64,000 nt of DNA from contig NZ_OCSR01000002.1 in NCBI RefSeq assembly GCF_900230185.1, positions 1 through 64,000 of the forward strand, in the 5' to 3' direction. Source of the stretch: Burkholderia sp. OK233. GTDB taxonomy: Bacteria; Pseudomonadota; Gammaproteobacteria; Burkholderiales; Burkholderiaceae. The notes beneath the pieces were generated by a model. It saw only the letters and a program-made list of their open reading frames with translations. It had not been told where the DNA came from and did no database searches. Made by a program: the position numbers and the translations under genes. Shown piece after piece: positions 51,328-60,013 of this stretch. How positions within the stretch are numbered: the stretch's first letter is position 1; every line of letters starts with the position of its first letter.

Positions 51328-52240
51328 TTCAAAACGGGCTCATGTCCTTGCGCACGGCCATCACGCCCCGCTGGGATCCGACACGCAGATCGAGCCACCG
51401 CGCACACCCGGTCGACGTCCACGGCTTCTCGCCAAGAAACCCGCGAGGCCTGGCGACACCTTCGGCGTGCCCGGGCAAGGCAGCAGCGTCGTTGCGAGCC
51501 TCGTGACGGTCGCCCTGTTCATCGGGCTGTGGTTTGTCGCAACAAACCTTCACTGGATCAAGCCGCTCTTTCTGCCATCGCCGCAAGCGGTGTACGCAAA
51601 GTTCATCTACGTCGCCACGGAAGGATTCGCCAACTCCACGCTCGCGCAACATACAGGGATCAGCTTGCTGCGCGTGTTCGGCGCATTCGCGCTCGCCTGC
51701 GTGACCGCGATTCCAATCGGCGTGATGATGGGCGTCTCGCGCTTTGCGCGCGGCATCTTCGATCCGCCTATCGAGTTCTATCGGCCGCTGCCGCCGCTCG
51801 CCTATTTGCCGCTCATCATCATCTGGTTCGGCATCGGCGAATTCTCCAAAGTTTTTCTCATCTATCTGGCCATCTTCGCGCCGCTCGCGATTGCCGCGCG
51901 ATCCGGCGTGCGGTCCGTGTCGATCGAGCAGATTCATGCGGCCTATTCGATGGGCGCCTCGCGCACGCAGGTGGTGTTGTATGTGATTCTGAAATCCGCG
52001 TTGCCGGAAATTTTCACGGGTATGCGGATCGGCATCGGGGTCGGCTGGACGACGCTCGTCGCCGCGGAAATGGTGGCGTCAACCAGCGGCCTCGGCTTCA
52101 TGGTGCTCAACGCCGCGGAGTTTCTCGCCAGCGACGTGGTGATCATGGGCATCATCGTCATTGGCTTCTTTGCTCTGTGCTTTGATTTGTTGATGCGCCA
52201 CCTGGAGCGCGTGCTGGTGCCGTGGAAAGGCCGGGTGTGA
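51320..52240 (+). CDS. tauC: Taurine-type ABC transporter permease TauC
   Basis: 306-residue inner-membrane permease of the TauC/SsuC family with six predicted helices after a ~55-residue cytoplasmic N-terminus. The ATPase-docking loop is AAYSMGASRTQVVLYVILKSALPEIFTG split across residues ~208-235. Overlap with tauB indicates translational coupling. The N-terminal extension is rich in Arg, Pro and Gly and is longer than in E. coli TauC. Confidence 0.88.
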   Translation: MFSSKRAHVLAHGHHAPLGSDTQIEPPRTPGRRPRLLAKKPARPGDTFGVPGQGSSVVASLVTVALFIGLWFVATNLHWIKPLFLPSPQAVYAKFIYVATEGFANSTLAQHTGISLLRVFGAFALACVTAIPIGVMMGVSRFARGIFDPPIEFYRPLPPLAYLPLIIIWFGIGEFSKVFLIYLAIFAPLAIAARSGVRSVSIEQIHAAYSMGASRTQVVLYVILKSALPEIFTGMRIGIGVGWTTLVAAEMVASTSGLGFMVLNAAEFLASDVVIMGIIVIGFFALCFDLLMRHLERVLVPWKGRV

Positions 52241-52319
52241 TTGGCTAGCACGATCAATGGAGCGCGGCCAGACAGCGGCCGCGTTCTCTCCATGGCGCCA
52301 TGCCGCGCCCCATGCCGGC

Positions 52320-52352
52320 GTGGACTCAGCGATTGGCGGCGGCTGGTACTAC
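52320..52352. promoter_or_regulatory. TauR box pair upstream of the aldehyde dehydrogenase
   Basis: GTGGACTCAG at 52320-52329 and CTGGTACTAC at 52343-52352, again with starts 23 nt apart, 56 nt before the aldehyde dehydrogenase start. The pair matches the one before tauA in sequence, order and spacing, and several bases between the boxes are also shared. This ties the dehydrogenase to TauR. Confidence 0.55.
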
Positions 52353-52408
52353 GCCGATGACGGTGCCCTCCGCAATACTTCAACTGTCTGTTATCGCTGG
52401 AGGGCAGC

Positions 52409-53866
52409 ATGAATTCGATCGCGAAAGTCTGGCCGTCGCCGCAGGTTCGTCATGAAGCGCTGCGCATCGGCGGAGAACAAATCCGGCGCGCGGAGATCAT
52501 CGAAGTTTTCAATCCCTACAACGGTGAACTGGTCGGCACGGTGCCCAAGGCGACGCTCGCCGACGTACGACACGCCTTTGCCTGGGCACACCAGTATCGT
52601 GCACGGCTGACGCGCTACGAGCGCTCACAGATCCTGCTGCGTGCGGCTGACATGGTCCGTCGGCGTACCGAAGAAATTGCCGCTCTGATCACCGCCGAGT
52701 CCGGCCTGTGCAAGAAAGACTCGCTCTACGAAGCAGGCCGAGTGGCCGACGTCATGACGTTCGGCGCCAACGAAGCACTGAAGGACGACGGCCAGGTGTT
52801 TTCCTGCGATCTCACGCCGCACGGCAAGAAGCGCCGCGTGTACACCCAGCGCGATCCCTTGCTCGGCGTCATCTCCGCGATCACCCCGTTCAACCATCCG
52901 ATGAATCAGGTTGCGCACAAAGTCGTGCCCTCCATCGCGACCAACAACCGCATCGTCGTCAAACCCTCCGAGAAGGTGCCGCTTTCCACGTACCTGCTTG
53001 CGGACATCCTTTACGCGGCCGGCCTGCCGCAAGAAATGCTACAGGTCATCACCGGCGACCCGAAAGACATTGCCGACGAACTGATCACGAACGGGCACGT
53101 CGATCTGGTCACCTTCACGGGCGGTGTGCGGATCGGCAAATATATCGCCAGCAAGATGGGCTATCGACGCGCGGTGCTCGAACTCGGCGGCAACGATCCG
53201 ATCATCGTGATGGAAGACGCCGACCTCGAAGAAGCCAGCACGCTCGCCGTCTCCGGCTCCTACAAGAACTCCGGCCAGCGTTGCACTGCGGTCAAGCGCA
53301 TTCTGGTGCACGAGGCGGTGGCCGACCGCTTCGTCGAACTGCTCGTGGAGAAGACCCGGGCCATACGTTATGGAGACCCCGCCGATCCGGAGACCGACAT
53401 GGGCACCGTTATCGACGAAGCCGCCGCGACATTCTTCGAAGCTCAGGTGAACGATGCGATCAGCCGTGGCGCGAAGCTTCTGGCCGGCAATCGCCGCGAA
53501 GGCGCGCTGTATTCACCGACCGTGGTCGATCACGTCACCCCGGACATGCCGCTCGTCAAATACGAAACCTTCGGGCCGGTGTCGCCGGTGATCCGCTTTC
53601 GCGATATCGACGACGCGATCCGGATTTCCAATTCGACTGATTACGGACTCTCGTCTTCGGTTTGCACGAATCGCCTCGATTACATCACGCGCTTCATCGC
53701 CGAACTGCAGGTTGGCAGCGTGAACGTGCGCGAGGTGCCCGGTTACCGGCTCGAGTTGACGCCCTTCGGCGGCATCAAGGATTCGGGTCTTGGCTACAAG
53801 GAAGGTGTCCAGGAGGCGATGAAAAGCTTCACCAACGTGAAGACGTATTCGCTGCCGTGGGATTGA
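52409..53866 (+). CDS. NAD+-dependent aldehyde dehydrogenase, phosphonoacetaldehyde/sulfoacetaldehyde type
   Basis: 485-residue aldehyde dehydrogenase that oxidises an acidic aldehyde. The general-base Glu is in LELGGNDPIIVMED (residues ~257-270) and the nucleophilic Cys in NSGQRCTAVKRIL near residue 292. The C-terminal region VREVPGYRLELTPFGGIKDS strongly resembles phosphonoacetaldehyde dehydrogenase (PhnY). Between tauC and xsc, with TauR-like boxes upstream, the likely substrate is sulfoacetaldehyde (giving sulfoacetate), as in SafD-type enzymes. GGAGGGC lies 7 nt upstream of the start. The exact substrate is not shown by the sequence. Confidence 0.82.
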   Translation: MNSIAKVWPSPQVRHEALRIGGEQIRRAEIIEVFNPYNGELVGTVPKATLADVRHAFAWAHQYRARLTRYERSQILLRAADMVRRRTEEIAALITAESGLCKKDSLYEAGRVADVMTFGANEALKDDGQVFSCDLTPHGKKRRVYTQRDPLLGVISAITPFNHPMNQVAHKVVPSIATNNRIVVKPSEKVPLSTYLLADILYAAGLPQEMLQVITGDPKDIADELITNGHVDLVTFTGGVRIGKYIASKMGYRRAVLELGGNDPIIVMEDADLEEASTLAVSGSYKNSGQRCTAVKRILVHEAVADRFVELLVEKTRAIRYGDPADPETDMGTVIDEAAATFFEAQVNDAISRGAKLLAGNRREGALYSPTVVDHVTPDMPLVKYETFGPVSPVIRFRDIDDAIRISNSTDYGLSSSVCTNRLDYITRFIAELQVGSVNVREVPGYRLELTPFGGIKDSGLGYKEGVQEAMKSFTNVKTYSLPWD

Positions 53867-53911
53867 GCCGTCCCCCCCGCATTTCACCTTGCATCGCATT
53901 CATCAATTTTC

Positions 53912-54006
53912 GAGACAAGTTGTACCGTTTATTTCCAATCACCTATTGACCATCTCAGGTACATGCTCTACATTTTAGATAACAACTTTTCGGAACAAAT
54001 TGTTCC
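53912..54006. promoter_or_regulatory. xsc promoter operators (GGAACAAATTGTTCC and a weaker copy)
   Basis: A perfect palindrome GGAACAAATTGTTCC at 53992-54006 stands 28 nt before the xsc start. A related half-palindrome GAGACAAGTTGTACC (11 of 15 matching) lies 80 nt upstream at 53912-53926. The same 15-16 bp motif occurs before the CobS-like gene (60014-60029) and, more weakly, before iseJ (63289-63304). Confidence 0.6.
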
Positions 54007-54034
54007 AGTTTCATTAAACATCGGAGACAGCCTC

Positions 54035-55837
54035 ATGAGCGATCACACCCCCGTCAGCGGCCCGCAGGCCATGACACCGTCAGAAGCTTTCGTCGAAACC
54101 CTGGCCGCGAACGGCGTGACCGACATGTTCGGCATCATGGGCTCGGCCTTCATGGACGCCATGGACATCTTCGCGCCCGCCGGCATCCGTCTCATTCCCG
54201 TGGTGCACGAGCAGGGCGCCGGCCACATGGCCGACGGCTATGCCCGCGTGTCGGGCCGCCATGGCGTGGTGATCGGCCAGAACGGGCCCGGCATCAGCAA
54301 TTGCGTGACCGCCATCGCCGCGGCCTACTGGGCGCACAGCCCCGTGGTCATGATCACGCCCGAGGCGGGCACCATGGGCATCGGTTTGGGCGGCTTCCAG
54401 GAAGCGAAGCAACTCCCCATGTTCCAGGAGTTCACCAAGTATCAGGGCCACGTCACCCATCCCGCGCGCATGGCTGAATTCACCGGCCGCTGCTTCGATC
54501 GCGCGCTGGCCGAGATGGGCCCGACCCAGCTCAACATTCCGCGCGATTATTTCTACGGCCAGATCAAGGCCGAGATTCCACAACCGCAGCGCCTCGACCG
54601 CGGGCCTGGCGGCGATCAACGCCTGAACGAAGCGGCCGAACTGCTCGCCCAGGCCAAGTTCCCCGTCATCATCTCCGGCGGCGGCGTGGTCATGGCCGAT
54701 GCGATCGAGGAATGCAAGGCGCTGGCCGAGCGTCTGGGCGCGCCGGTCGTCAACAGCTACTTGCACAACGACTCCTTCCCCGCCGACCACCCGTTGTGGT
54801 GCGGCCCGCTCGGCTATCAGGGCTCCAAGGCCGCGATGAAGCTGATCCAGCGCGCCGACGTCGTGATCGCGCTCGGTTCGCGTCTGGGACCGTTCGGCAC
54901 GCTGCCCCAACACGGCATGGACTATTGGCCGCAGAACGCCAAAATCATCCAGATCGACGCCGACCACAAGATGCTCGGCCTGGTGAAGAAGATCTCGGTG
55001 GGCATCTGCGGCGATGCCAAGGCCGCTGCGGTTGCACTGACGCAGCGCCTCGACGGACGCACCCTCGTCTGCGACGCCTCGCGTGAAGAGCGCGCCGGCC
55101 AGATCGCCGCGGAGAAGGCGGCATGGGAGAAGGAGCTCGACGGCTGGACCCACGAGCGCGACCCTTACAGCATGGACATGATCGAGGAGCAGAAAGACGA
55201 GCGCACGCCCGGCGGCGGCAACTATCTGCACCCGCGCCAGGTTCTGCGCGAGCTCGAAAAGGCCATGCCGGAAGACGTGATGGTCTCCACCGACATCGGC
55301 AACATCAACTCCGTGGCCAACAGCTACCTGCGCTTCAAAAAGCCGCGCAGCTTCTTCGCCGCGATGAGCTGGGGCAACTGCGGCTACGCGTTCCCCACCA
55401 TCATCGGCGCCAAGGTTGCGGCACCTCATCGCCCCGCGGTCTCCTACGCCGGCGACGGTGCGTGGGGCATGAGCTTGATGGAAACCATGACCTGCGTGCG
55501 CCACAACATTCCGGTCACTGCGGTGGTCTTCCACAACCGGCAATGGGGCGCCGAGAAGAAAAACCAGGTCGACTTCTACAACCGCCGCTTCGTCGCCGGT
55601 GAACTCGACAACCAGAGCTTCGCGGGCATCGCACGCGCGATGGGCGCCGAGGGTGTGACGGTGGACCGGCTCGAGGACGTCGGCCCGGCGTTGAAGCGTG
55701 CGATCGATGCACAGATGAACCACGGCAAGACCACCATCATCGAGATCATGTGCACGCGCGAACTCGGCGATCCGTTCCGCCGCGATGCGCTGGCCAAGCC
55801 GGTGCGTCTGCTCGACAAGTACAAGGACTATGTCTGA
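54035..55837 (+). CDS. xsc: Sulfoacetaldehyde acetyltransferase Xsc
   Basis: 600-residue ThDP-dependent enzyme that converts sulfoacetaldehyde and phosphate to acetyl phosphate and sulfite, the key desulfonating step of C2-sulfonate breakdown. The N-terminal Glu in VVHEQGAGHMADGYARVSG (residues ~60-78) activates ThDP, and the C-terminal ThDP/Mg motif is AGDGAWGMSLMETMTCVRHN (residues ~470-489). FMDAMDIFAPAGIRLIP and GTMGIGLGGFQEAKQLP are characteristic Xsc blocks. The start at 54035 (MSDHTP) has GGAGA 9 nt upstream. It is followed by pta, which consumes its product. Confidence 0.94.
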   Translation: MSDHTPVSGPQAMTPSEAFVETLAANGVTDMFGIMGSAFMDAMDIFAPAGIRLIPVVHEQGAGHMADGYARVSGRHGVVIGQNGPGISNCVTAIAAAYWAHSPVVMITPEAGTMGIGLGGFQEAKQLPMFQEFTKYQGHVTHPARMAEFTGRCFDRALAEMGPTQLNIPRDYFYGQIKAEIPQPQRLDRGPGGDQRLNEAAELLAQAKFPVIISGGGVVMADAIEECKALAERLGAPVVNSYLHNDSFPADHPLWCGPLGYQGSKAAMKLIQRADVVIALGSRLGPFGTLPQHGMDYWPQNAKIIQIDADHKMLGLVKKISVGICGDAKAAAVALTQRLDGRTLVCDASREERAGQIAAEKAAWEKELDGWTHERDPYSMDMIEEQKDERTPGGGNYLHPRQVLRELEKAMPEDVMVSTDIGNINSVANSYLRFKKPRSFFAAMSWGNCGYAFPTIIGAKVAAPHRPAVSYAGDGAWGMSLMETMTCVRHNIPVTAVVFHNRQWGAEKKNQVDFYNRRFVAGELDNQSFAGIARAMGAEGVTVDRLEDVGPALKRAIDAQMNHGKTTIIEIMCTRELGDPFRRDALAKPVRLLDKYKDYV

Positions 55838-55923
55838 CCCAACCGTTGTCTGATGGTCCGGGCGTCGGGGGCATCTCGCCTCGCGCCCGGCGGGCCGGAA
55901 ACGGGATGTCCCCTGCCGTTTCC

Positions 55924-55956
55924 GGCTTCTTTGTTTCGGGGCTTCTTTGTTTCGGG
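55924..55956. repeat. Tandem 16-bp repeat in the xsc-pta spacer
   Basis: GCTTCTTTGTTTCGGG is repeated twice in direct tandem (units at 55925-55940 and 55941-55956), followed by degenerate units with TTTGTTTTCGG up to about 56000. It lies in the 229-bp gap between xsc and pta. There is no reading frame here. Confidence 0.6.
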
Positions 55957-56066
55957 CCTGGTTTCTGGCCGCTTTGTTTTCGGCCGCATTCGTAGGCTGC
56001 CTGTTTCGTCTCCGGCCGCTTTCGTTTGCTGCTCCCCTTTTTCAACCGTGACTGCCGCCCAGTGCC

Positions 56067-57104
56067 ATGAAAGCCATCAACCGCATCATCGAACGCGCCC
56101 GCTCCTCGCCGAGACGCATCGTGCTCTGCGAAGCGGAAGATCCCCGCATGCTGGAGGCCGCGCAACGCGCCACGCGTGAAGGGATCGCCCGCATCGTGCT
56201 GGTGGGCGCGACTGCGCGCATCCACGCGGCCGCTGCCGGGCAAAACATCGAACTGTCTGGCATGGAGCTGGTGGATCCCGCGACCTCGCCGCTCGCGCCC
56301 TCGTTTGCCGAAGCGCTCTTCACACTGCGCAGCAAGAAAGGCATGACGCTGGACGAAGCAAAGCAGGAAATCCTCAAGCCCCTCAACTTCGCCAACCTGA
56401 TGGTGCGGCTCGGTCACGCCGACGGTTCGGTGGCCGGCGCCGTCCACACAACCGCCGACGTGGTTCGCACGGCGATCCAGATCATCGGCATTCATCCGTC
56501 CTTCAAGCTCGTGTCGAGTTTCTTTCTGATGATGCTGTGCGAGCCCTTCCACACGCTCAAAGGCGGCCTGATCTTCTCCGACTGCGGACTGGTGGTGGAC
56601 CCGGACGCCGGCGAACTGGCCCAGATTGCAATGGCGGCGGCGGACAGCGCGCAAAGCCTGTTGATGGAGGCGCCGCGCGTGGCCATGCTGTCATTCTCGA
56701 CTAGCGGCAGCGCCCGGCACGCGGCAGTCGACAAGGTCGTGGAGGCTACGCGCCAGGTAAGGGAACAGCGCCCGCATCTGGCGATCGACGGTGACGTGCA
56801 ACTGGACGCGGCACTCGTCTCCGAGATCGCCATGCGCAAGATCGAGCATTCGCAGGTTCAAGGACACGCCAACGTGCTGATTTTCCCGAGCCTCGAGGCC
56901 GGCAATATCGGCTACAAGCTGGCTGAGCGAATCGGCGATGCGAAGGCGATCGGCCCCTTGCTGCAAGGCCTGAAAAAGCCGGCCAACGATCTTTCGCGCG
57001 GCTGCAGCGCCGACGATATCTACTATGTGATCGCCGTGACCGCCGTGCAGGCGCAAACCGCAGAAGCACTGCAGGACGCACACACCACGCCGCTCGCGTC
57101 ATGA
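56067..57104 (+). CDS. pta: Phosphate acetyltransferase Pta
   Basis: 345-residue short-form phosphotransacetylase that converts acetyl phosphate from Xsc and CoA to acetyl-CoA. Visible family blocks are RIVLCEAEDPRMLEAA (residues ~17-32), GHADGSVAGAVHTTADVVR (residues ~115-133), the serine-rich SFSTSGSARH and NVLIFPSLEAGNIGYKL (residues ~270-286). It lacks the N-terminal DRTGG regulatory domain of enterobacterial Pta. Its position after xsc matches the xsc-pta pairs of other sulfonate degraders. It converges on the CobT-like gene. Confidence 0.92.
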   Translation: MKAINRIIERARSSPRRIVLCEAEDPRMLEAAQRATREGIARIVLVGATARIHAAAAGQNIELSGMELVDPATSPLAPSFAEALFTLRSKKGMTLDEAKQEILKPLNFANLMVRLGHADGSVAGAVHTTADVVRTAIQIIGIHPSFKLVSSFFLMMLCEPFHTLKGGLIFSDCGLVVDPDAGELAQIAMAAADSAQSLLMEAPRVAMLSFSTSGSARHAAVDKVVEATRQVREQRPHLAIDGDVQLDAALVSEIAMRKIEHSQVQGHANVLIFPSLEAGNIGYKLAERIGDAKAIGPLLQGLKKPANDLSRGCSADDIYYVIAVTAVQAQTAEALQDAHTTPLAS

Positions 57105-57126
57105 CCAACTGACGTTCACCGCGACC

Positions 57127-57142
57127 ACGCGGCGCGCCGCGT
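57127..57142. terminator. 16-bp GC palindrome between convergent pta and CobT-like gene
   Basis: ACGCGGCG followed immediately by CGCCGCGT forms a perfect palindrome 23 nt past the pta stop, with TTTG on the pta side. A short, loop-less stem is a poor intrinsic terminator; it may mark the end of both transcripts. Confidence 0.35.
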
Positions 57143-57222
57143 TTGGCATGCCAGTTGTGATCGGTGCCATGTTTAACCGGCGTCCCCCCGCGCCAGCTAT
57201 TCCTTTAAGGCCGCCAGACCGG

Positions 57223-58965
57223 CTACCTCCTGCCGCCCTGCCCGCGTGCACCGATCCAACCGGCAATCTCCGCAAACAGCTTCATGTCCGGCGGCACAGA
57301 AAGGTCCACCGCGAAACAGCGACGGTAATACGGACTGAGATCCAGCCCGACACCTAAGCCCAGCACCTCCACATCGCGCGAGGCCTCATGGCACGCCACG
57401 ACGGCCTTTAGATGGTTGTCGAGATAGAAGGCGTCGTTGGCCTGGCCCGTCGCGCTGTCCATGGGGCTGCCATCCGAGATCACGATCAGAATCCGTCGCG
57501 CCTCAGGACGGGCGACGAGACGCGCGCACGCCCAGTCGACCGCTTCGCCATCCACGCCCTCGCGAAACAGGTCCGCCTTGAAGAGTGCGGCAATGTCCGC
57601 GCGAGCGCGTCGCCAACTCTGGTCGGCATCCTTGAACACCAGATGAGACAGTTCATTGAGCCGGCCCGGATGCGACGGCCGGCCCTGCGCCAGCCAGTCG
57701 AGCCGGGGCCGGCCGCCGTTCCAGGCACCGGTGGTGAAGCCCAGCACCTCGGTGGTTACACCGGCCTGGTCGAGCGCGCGCGTGAGGATGTCCACCATGA
57801 TCGCCACCGGCTCGATATGCGCTTTCATCGAGCCCGAGCAATCGATCAGGAAACCGACTACGCAGTCGGCCATGAGCGTGTTTCGTTCCAGCCGGAACAG
57901 ACGCCGTTCAGCGGGAGAGCTAACCAGTTGGGCGAGACGCCGTCCGTCGATACGCCCATGCTCCTCACCGAACGACCAGCCATCGCGTTGCGGAATCGCC
58001 AGCGCCGCCTTCAGCGCATGCGCAAGCCGCGCCACGTTGATGCCCTGGGCAGCAACGCGTTCGTCGAGCCGCTCGCGAAACTCGCCAAGCAAGGCCTTGC
58101 GGACCAGCGCGCCTGGCGCGATCTCGCGGTCATAGCGCGTGGTATAGGCTCGATAACCCTGCTCCGAGGCCTCGAGCACGCGGCTTCTGCCGGTGAGCGC
58201 AACGGCCATGTCCTTGTACTCGTCGTCCTCGATGTCGAACCAGAGCGAGAACGCGGTGCGCGGGGCTTTGTCGTCGCTCTCCTGCGGGTCATCCTGCGCA
58301 TCGTCCAGCGCCTCGGCGCGGGCAGCCCGGATCATGTCACCCACCAGCCTCGCCAGTTCGAGCGCATGGACAGCGAACGCGCCCTGCTCCTGTCGATGCC
58401 GGCGCAAACCCGCCAGCGAGACGCCCAGTACCGGCGCGATCGCCGCGCGCGTGGCTTCGATCAGGCCCTCGGTCTGTTCGAGCACAGGCCAGCCCGTCAG
58501 GCGGGACCACGCAATCTGTGCCACGGTGTACAGGAGGATGCCGAGGTGGTCTTCGGCGAGTCCGGAACGGTAGAAAGCCAGCGACCAGGCCTCGAAACGA
58601 TCGCGCAGATTCTGCACCAGACCCGGCATGCCGGGTGGTGTCTGCGTTTCGCACCGTAGTTGCTCGAGCAGTTCGAATATCAGTCGCTCAACGCGGTCCG
58701 TCGGGCATAGCCGGCTGTGCAGCGCCGCATCGGAGTGCATGAGTCGCAAAGCCGCGCCGTCGGCGGCGCCGCGCAGGGACGCGAAATCGTCCTGCTGCGC
58801 ATCGGTGCGCAGATGCGGCGCGTGCAAGGGCAAAGGCCGCAGGTCACGGCACAAACGGCCTTCGCGGTAATGCAACGCGGCGTCGCCTGTGAGAGCACGC
58901 ACAGTCGCGGCGCACAGGGCCTCGCGCTGCTCCGCGCGGAGAGCCGCTTGCCTGTCCGACGTCAT
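57223..58965 (-). CDS. CobT-like VWA-domain protein of the sulfonate island
   Basis: 580-residue protein related to the cobaltochelatase subunit CobT. Residues ~1-210 are helical with an unfamiliar sequence, an acidic linker (DDAQDDPQESDD) follows near residue 222, then a CobT-type middle part. The C-terminal von Willebrand A domain (residues ~365-575) carries an intact metal-ion-dependent adhesion site (IDCSGSM, FTTGAW, VISDGSPMDS). It overlaps the CobS-like gene by one base (TGATG). No cobN or other B12 gene is near, so cobalt insertion into a corrin is unlikely. With CobS it should form an AAA+/VWA remodelling machine; the client could be Xsc, IseJ or a metalloprotein of the pathway. Confidence 0.84.
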   Translation of the reverse strand: MTSDRQAALRAEQREALCAATVRALTGDAALHYREGRLCRDLRPLPLHAPHLRTDAQQDDFASLRGAADGAALRLMHSDAALHSRLCPTDRVERLIFELLEQLRCETQTPPGMPGLVQNLRDRFEAWSLAFYRSGLAEDHLGILLYTVAQIAWSRLTGWPVLEQTEGLIEATRAAIAPVLGVSLAGLRRHRQEQGAFAVHALELARLVGDMIRAARAEALDDAQDDPQESDDKAPRTAFSLWFDIEDDEYKDMAVALTGRSRVLEASEQGYRAYTTRYDREIAPGALVRKALLGEFRERLDERVAAQGINVARLAHALKAALAIPQRDGWSFGEEHGRIDGRRLAQLVSSPAERRLFRLERNTLMADCVVGFLIDCSGSMKAHIEPVAIMVDILTRALDQAGVTTEVLGFTTGAWNGGRPRLDWLAQGRPSHPGRLNELSHLVFKDADQSWRRARADIAALFKADLFREGVDGEAVDWACARLVARPEARRILIVISDGSPMDSATGQANDAFYLDNHLKAVVACHEASRDVEVLGLGVGLDLSPYYRRCFAVDLSVPPDMKLFAEIAGWIGARGQGGRR

Positions 58966-59954
58966 CAGCGAATGCCCGCTGCGTGGTCTTCAACCTTGGG
59001 CGCGCCCTCAAGCTCAGTACCAAAGCAGCGCTGAAAATACTCAGCCACGATCGAGCGCTCGGCTTCATCGCACTTGTTCAGGAAGGTCAGGCGAAACGCC
59101 ATCGCGGGATCGCGGAAAATCTGGCAATTCTCCGCCCAGTTGATCACCGTGCGCGGCGACATCAGCGTCGACAGGTCGCCGCTGGCGAAGCCCTTGCGGG
59201 TGAGTTCCGCCACGCTCACCATCGACTCGATCAGCGCACGTCCCGCCTCGTGAGCAAGTTCCGGTACGCGTGCAAGCACGATGCCGGCCTCTTCCGCGCG
59301 CGGCAGATAGTTGAGCGTGGCCACCACGTTCCAGCGATCCATCTGCGCGTGATTCAGCACCTGCGTGCCGTGATACAAACCGTTCAGATTGCCCAGCCCC
59401 ACTGTGTTGGTGGTGGCGAACATGCGGAAATACGGATGCGGATGAATCACGCGATTCTGGTCGAGCAACGTGAACTTGCCGTCGCGCTCGAGAATGCGCT
59501 GAATCACGAACATCACGTCCGGGCGCCCCGCATCGTATTCGTCGAAGATCAGGGCAACCGGGCGCTGCAGTGCCCATGGCACGATCCCCTCCTGAAACTC
59601 GGTGACCTGCAGGTCGTCGCGCACCACGATCGCGTCTTTACCGACCAGGTCGAGGCGGCTGATATGGCCATCGAGATTGACACGCACGCACGGCCAGTTG
59701 AGACGGGCCGCAACCTGTTCGATGTGCGTCGACTTCCCGGTGCCGTGCAGGCCCTGCACCATCACCCGGCGATCACGGCTGAAGCCGGCCAGAATCGCCA
59801 GCGTCACTTCCGGGTTGAAGCGGTAGACCTCGTCGATCTCCGGCACGTGGTCGTCGCGCTCGCTGAAAGCGGGCACCATCAGGCTGGAATCGATGCCGAA
59901 AACGGTTCTTACCGCGACCATTCTGTCGGGTTTGCCAGTCACCATATCAGTCAC
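58965..59954 (-). CDS. CobS-like AAA+ ATPase of the sulfonate island
   Basis: 329-residue AAA+ ATPase of the CobS/MoxR kind. Opening VFGIDSSLMVPAFSERDDHVPEID is close to CobS; Walker A GLHGTGKSTHIEQVAARLNW (residues ~71-90), Walker B VALIFDEYDAGRPDVMF (residues ~133-149), sensor 1 MFATTNTVGLG (residues ~183-193), and arginine-finger region QMDRWNVVATLNYLPRAEE follow. The start is GTG at 59954 with GGAG 10 nt upstream. The promoter holds CGGTACATTTTGTTCC, a site shared with xsc. With its VWA partner it may form a hexameric activator. Its B12 role is not supported, since CobN is missing. Confidence 0.87.
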   Translation of the reverse strand: MTDMVTGKPDRMVAVRTVFGIDSSLMVPAFSERDDHVPEIDEVYRFNPEVTLAILAGFSRDRRVMVQGLHGTGKSTHIEQVAARLNWPCVRVNLDGHISRLDLVGKDAIVVRDDLQVTEFQEGIVPWALQRPVALIFDEYDAGRPDVMFVIQRILERDGKFTLLDQNRVIHPHPYFRMFATTNTVGLGNLNGLYHGTQVLNHAQMDRWNVVATLNYLPRAEEAGIVLARVPELAHEAGRALIESMVSVAELTRKGFASGDLSTLMSPRTVINWAENCQIFRDPAMAFRLTFLNKCDEAERSIVAEYFQRCFGTELEGAPKVEDHAAGIR

Positions 59955-60013
59955 TTCATTCTCCTCCCCGCTGCTGGGATGTTCGTTCGGCGCCGCCGGG
60001 CGATTCTATTTTT

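Noticed and set aside
54080..55723. Open frame of 547 codons on the strand opposite xsc
   Set aside because: It lies fully inside xsc, gives a His/Arg/Gly-rich low-complexity product and has no family motif. Long antisense frames are expected in GC-rich genes.
57223..59954. CobS and CobT homologues as part of vitamin B12 synthesis
   Set aside because: No cobN, cobalamin-pathway gene or cobalt transporter is in the window, and the pair sits between pta and iseU with a sulfonate-type operator. Cobaltochelatase needs CobN, so that annotation would mislead.
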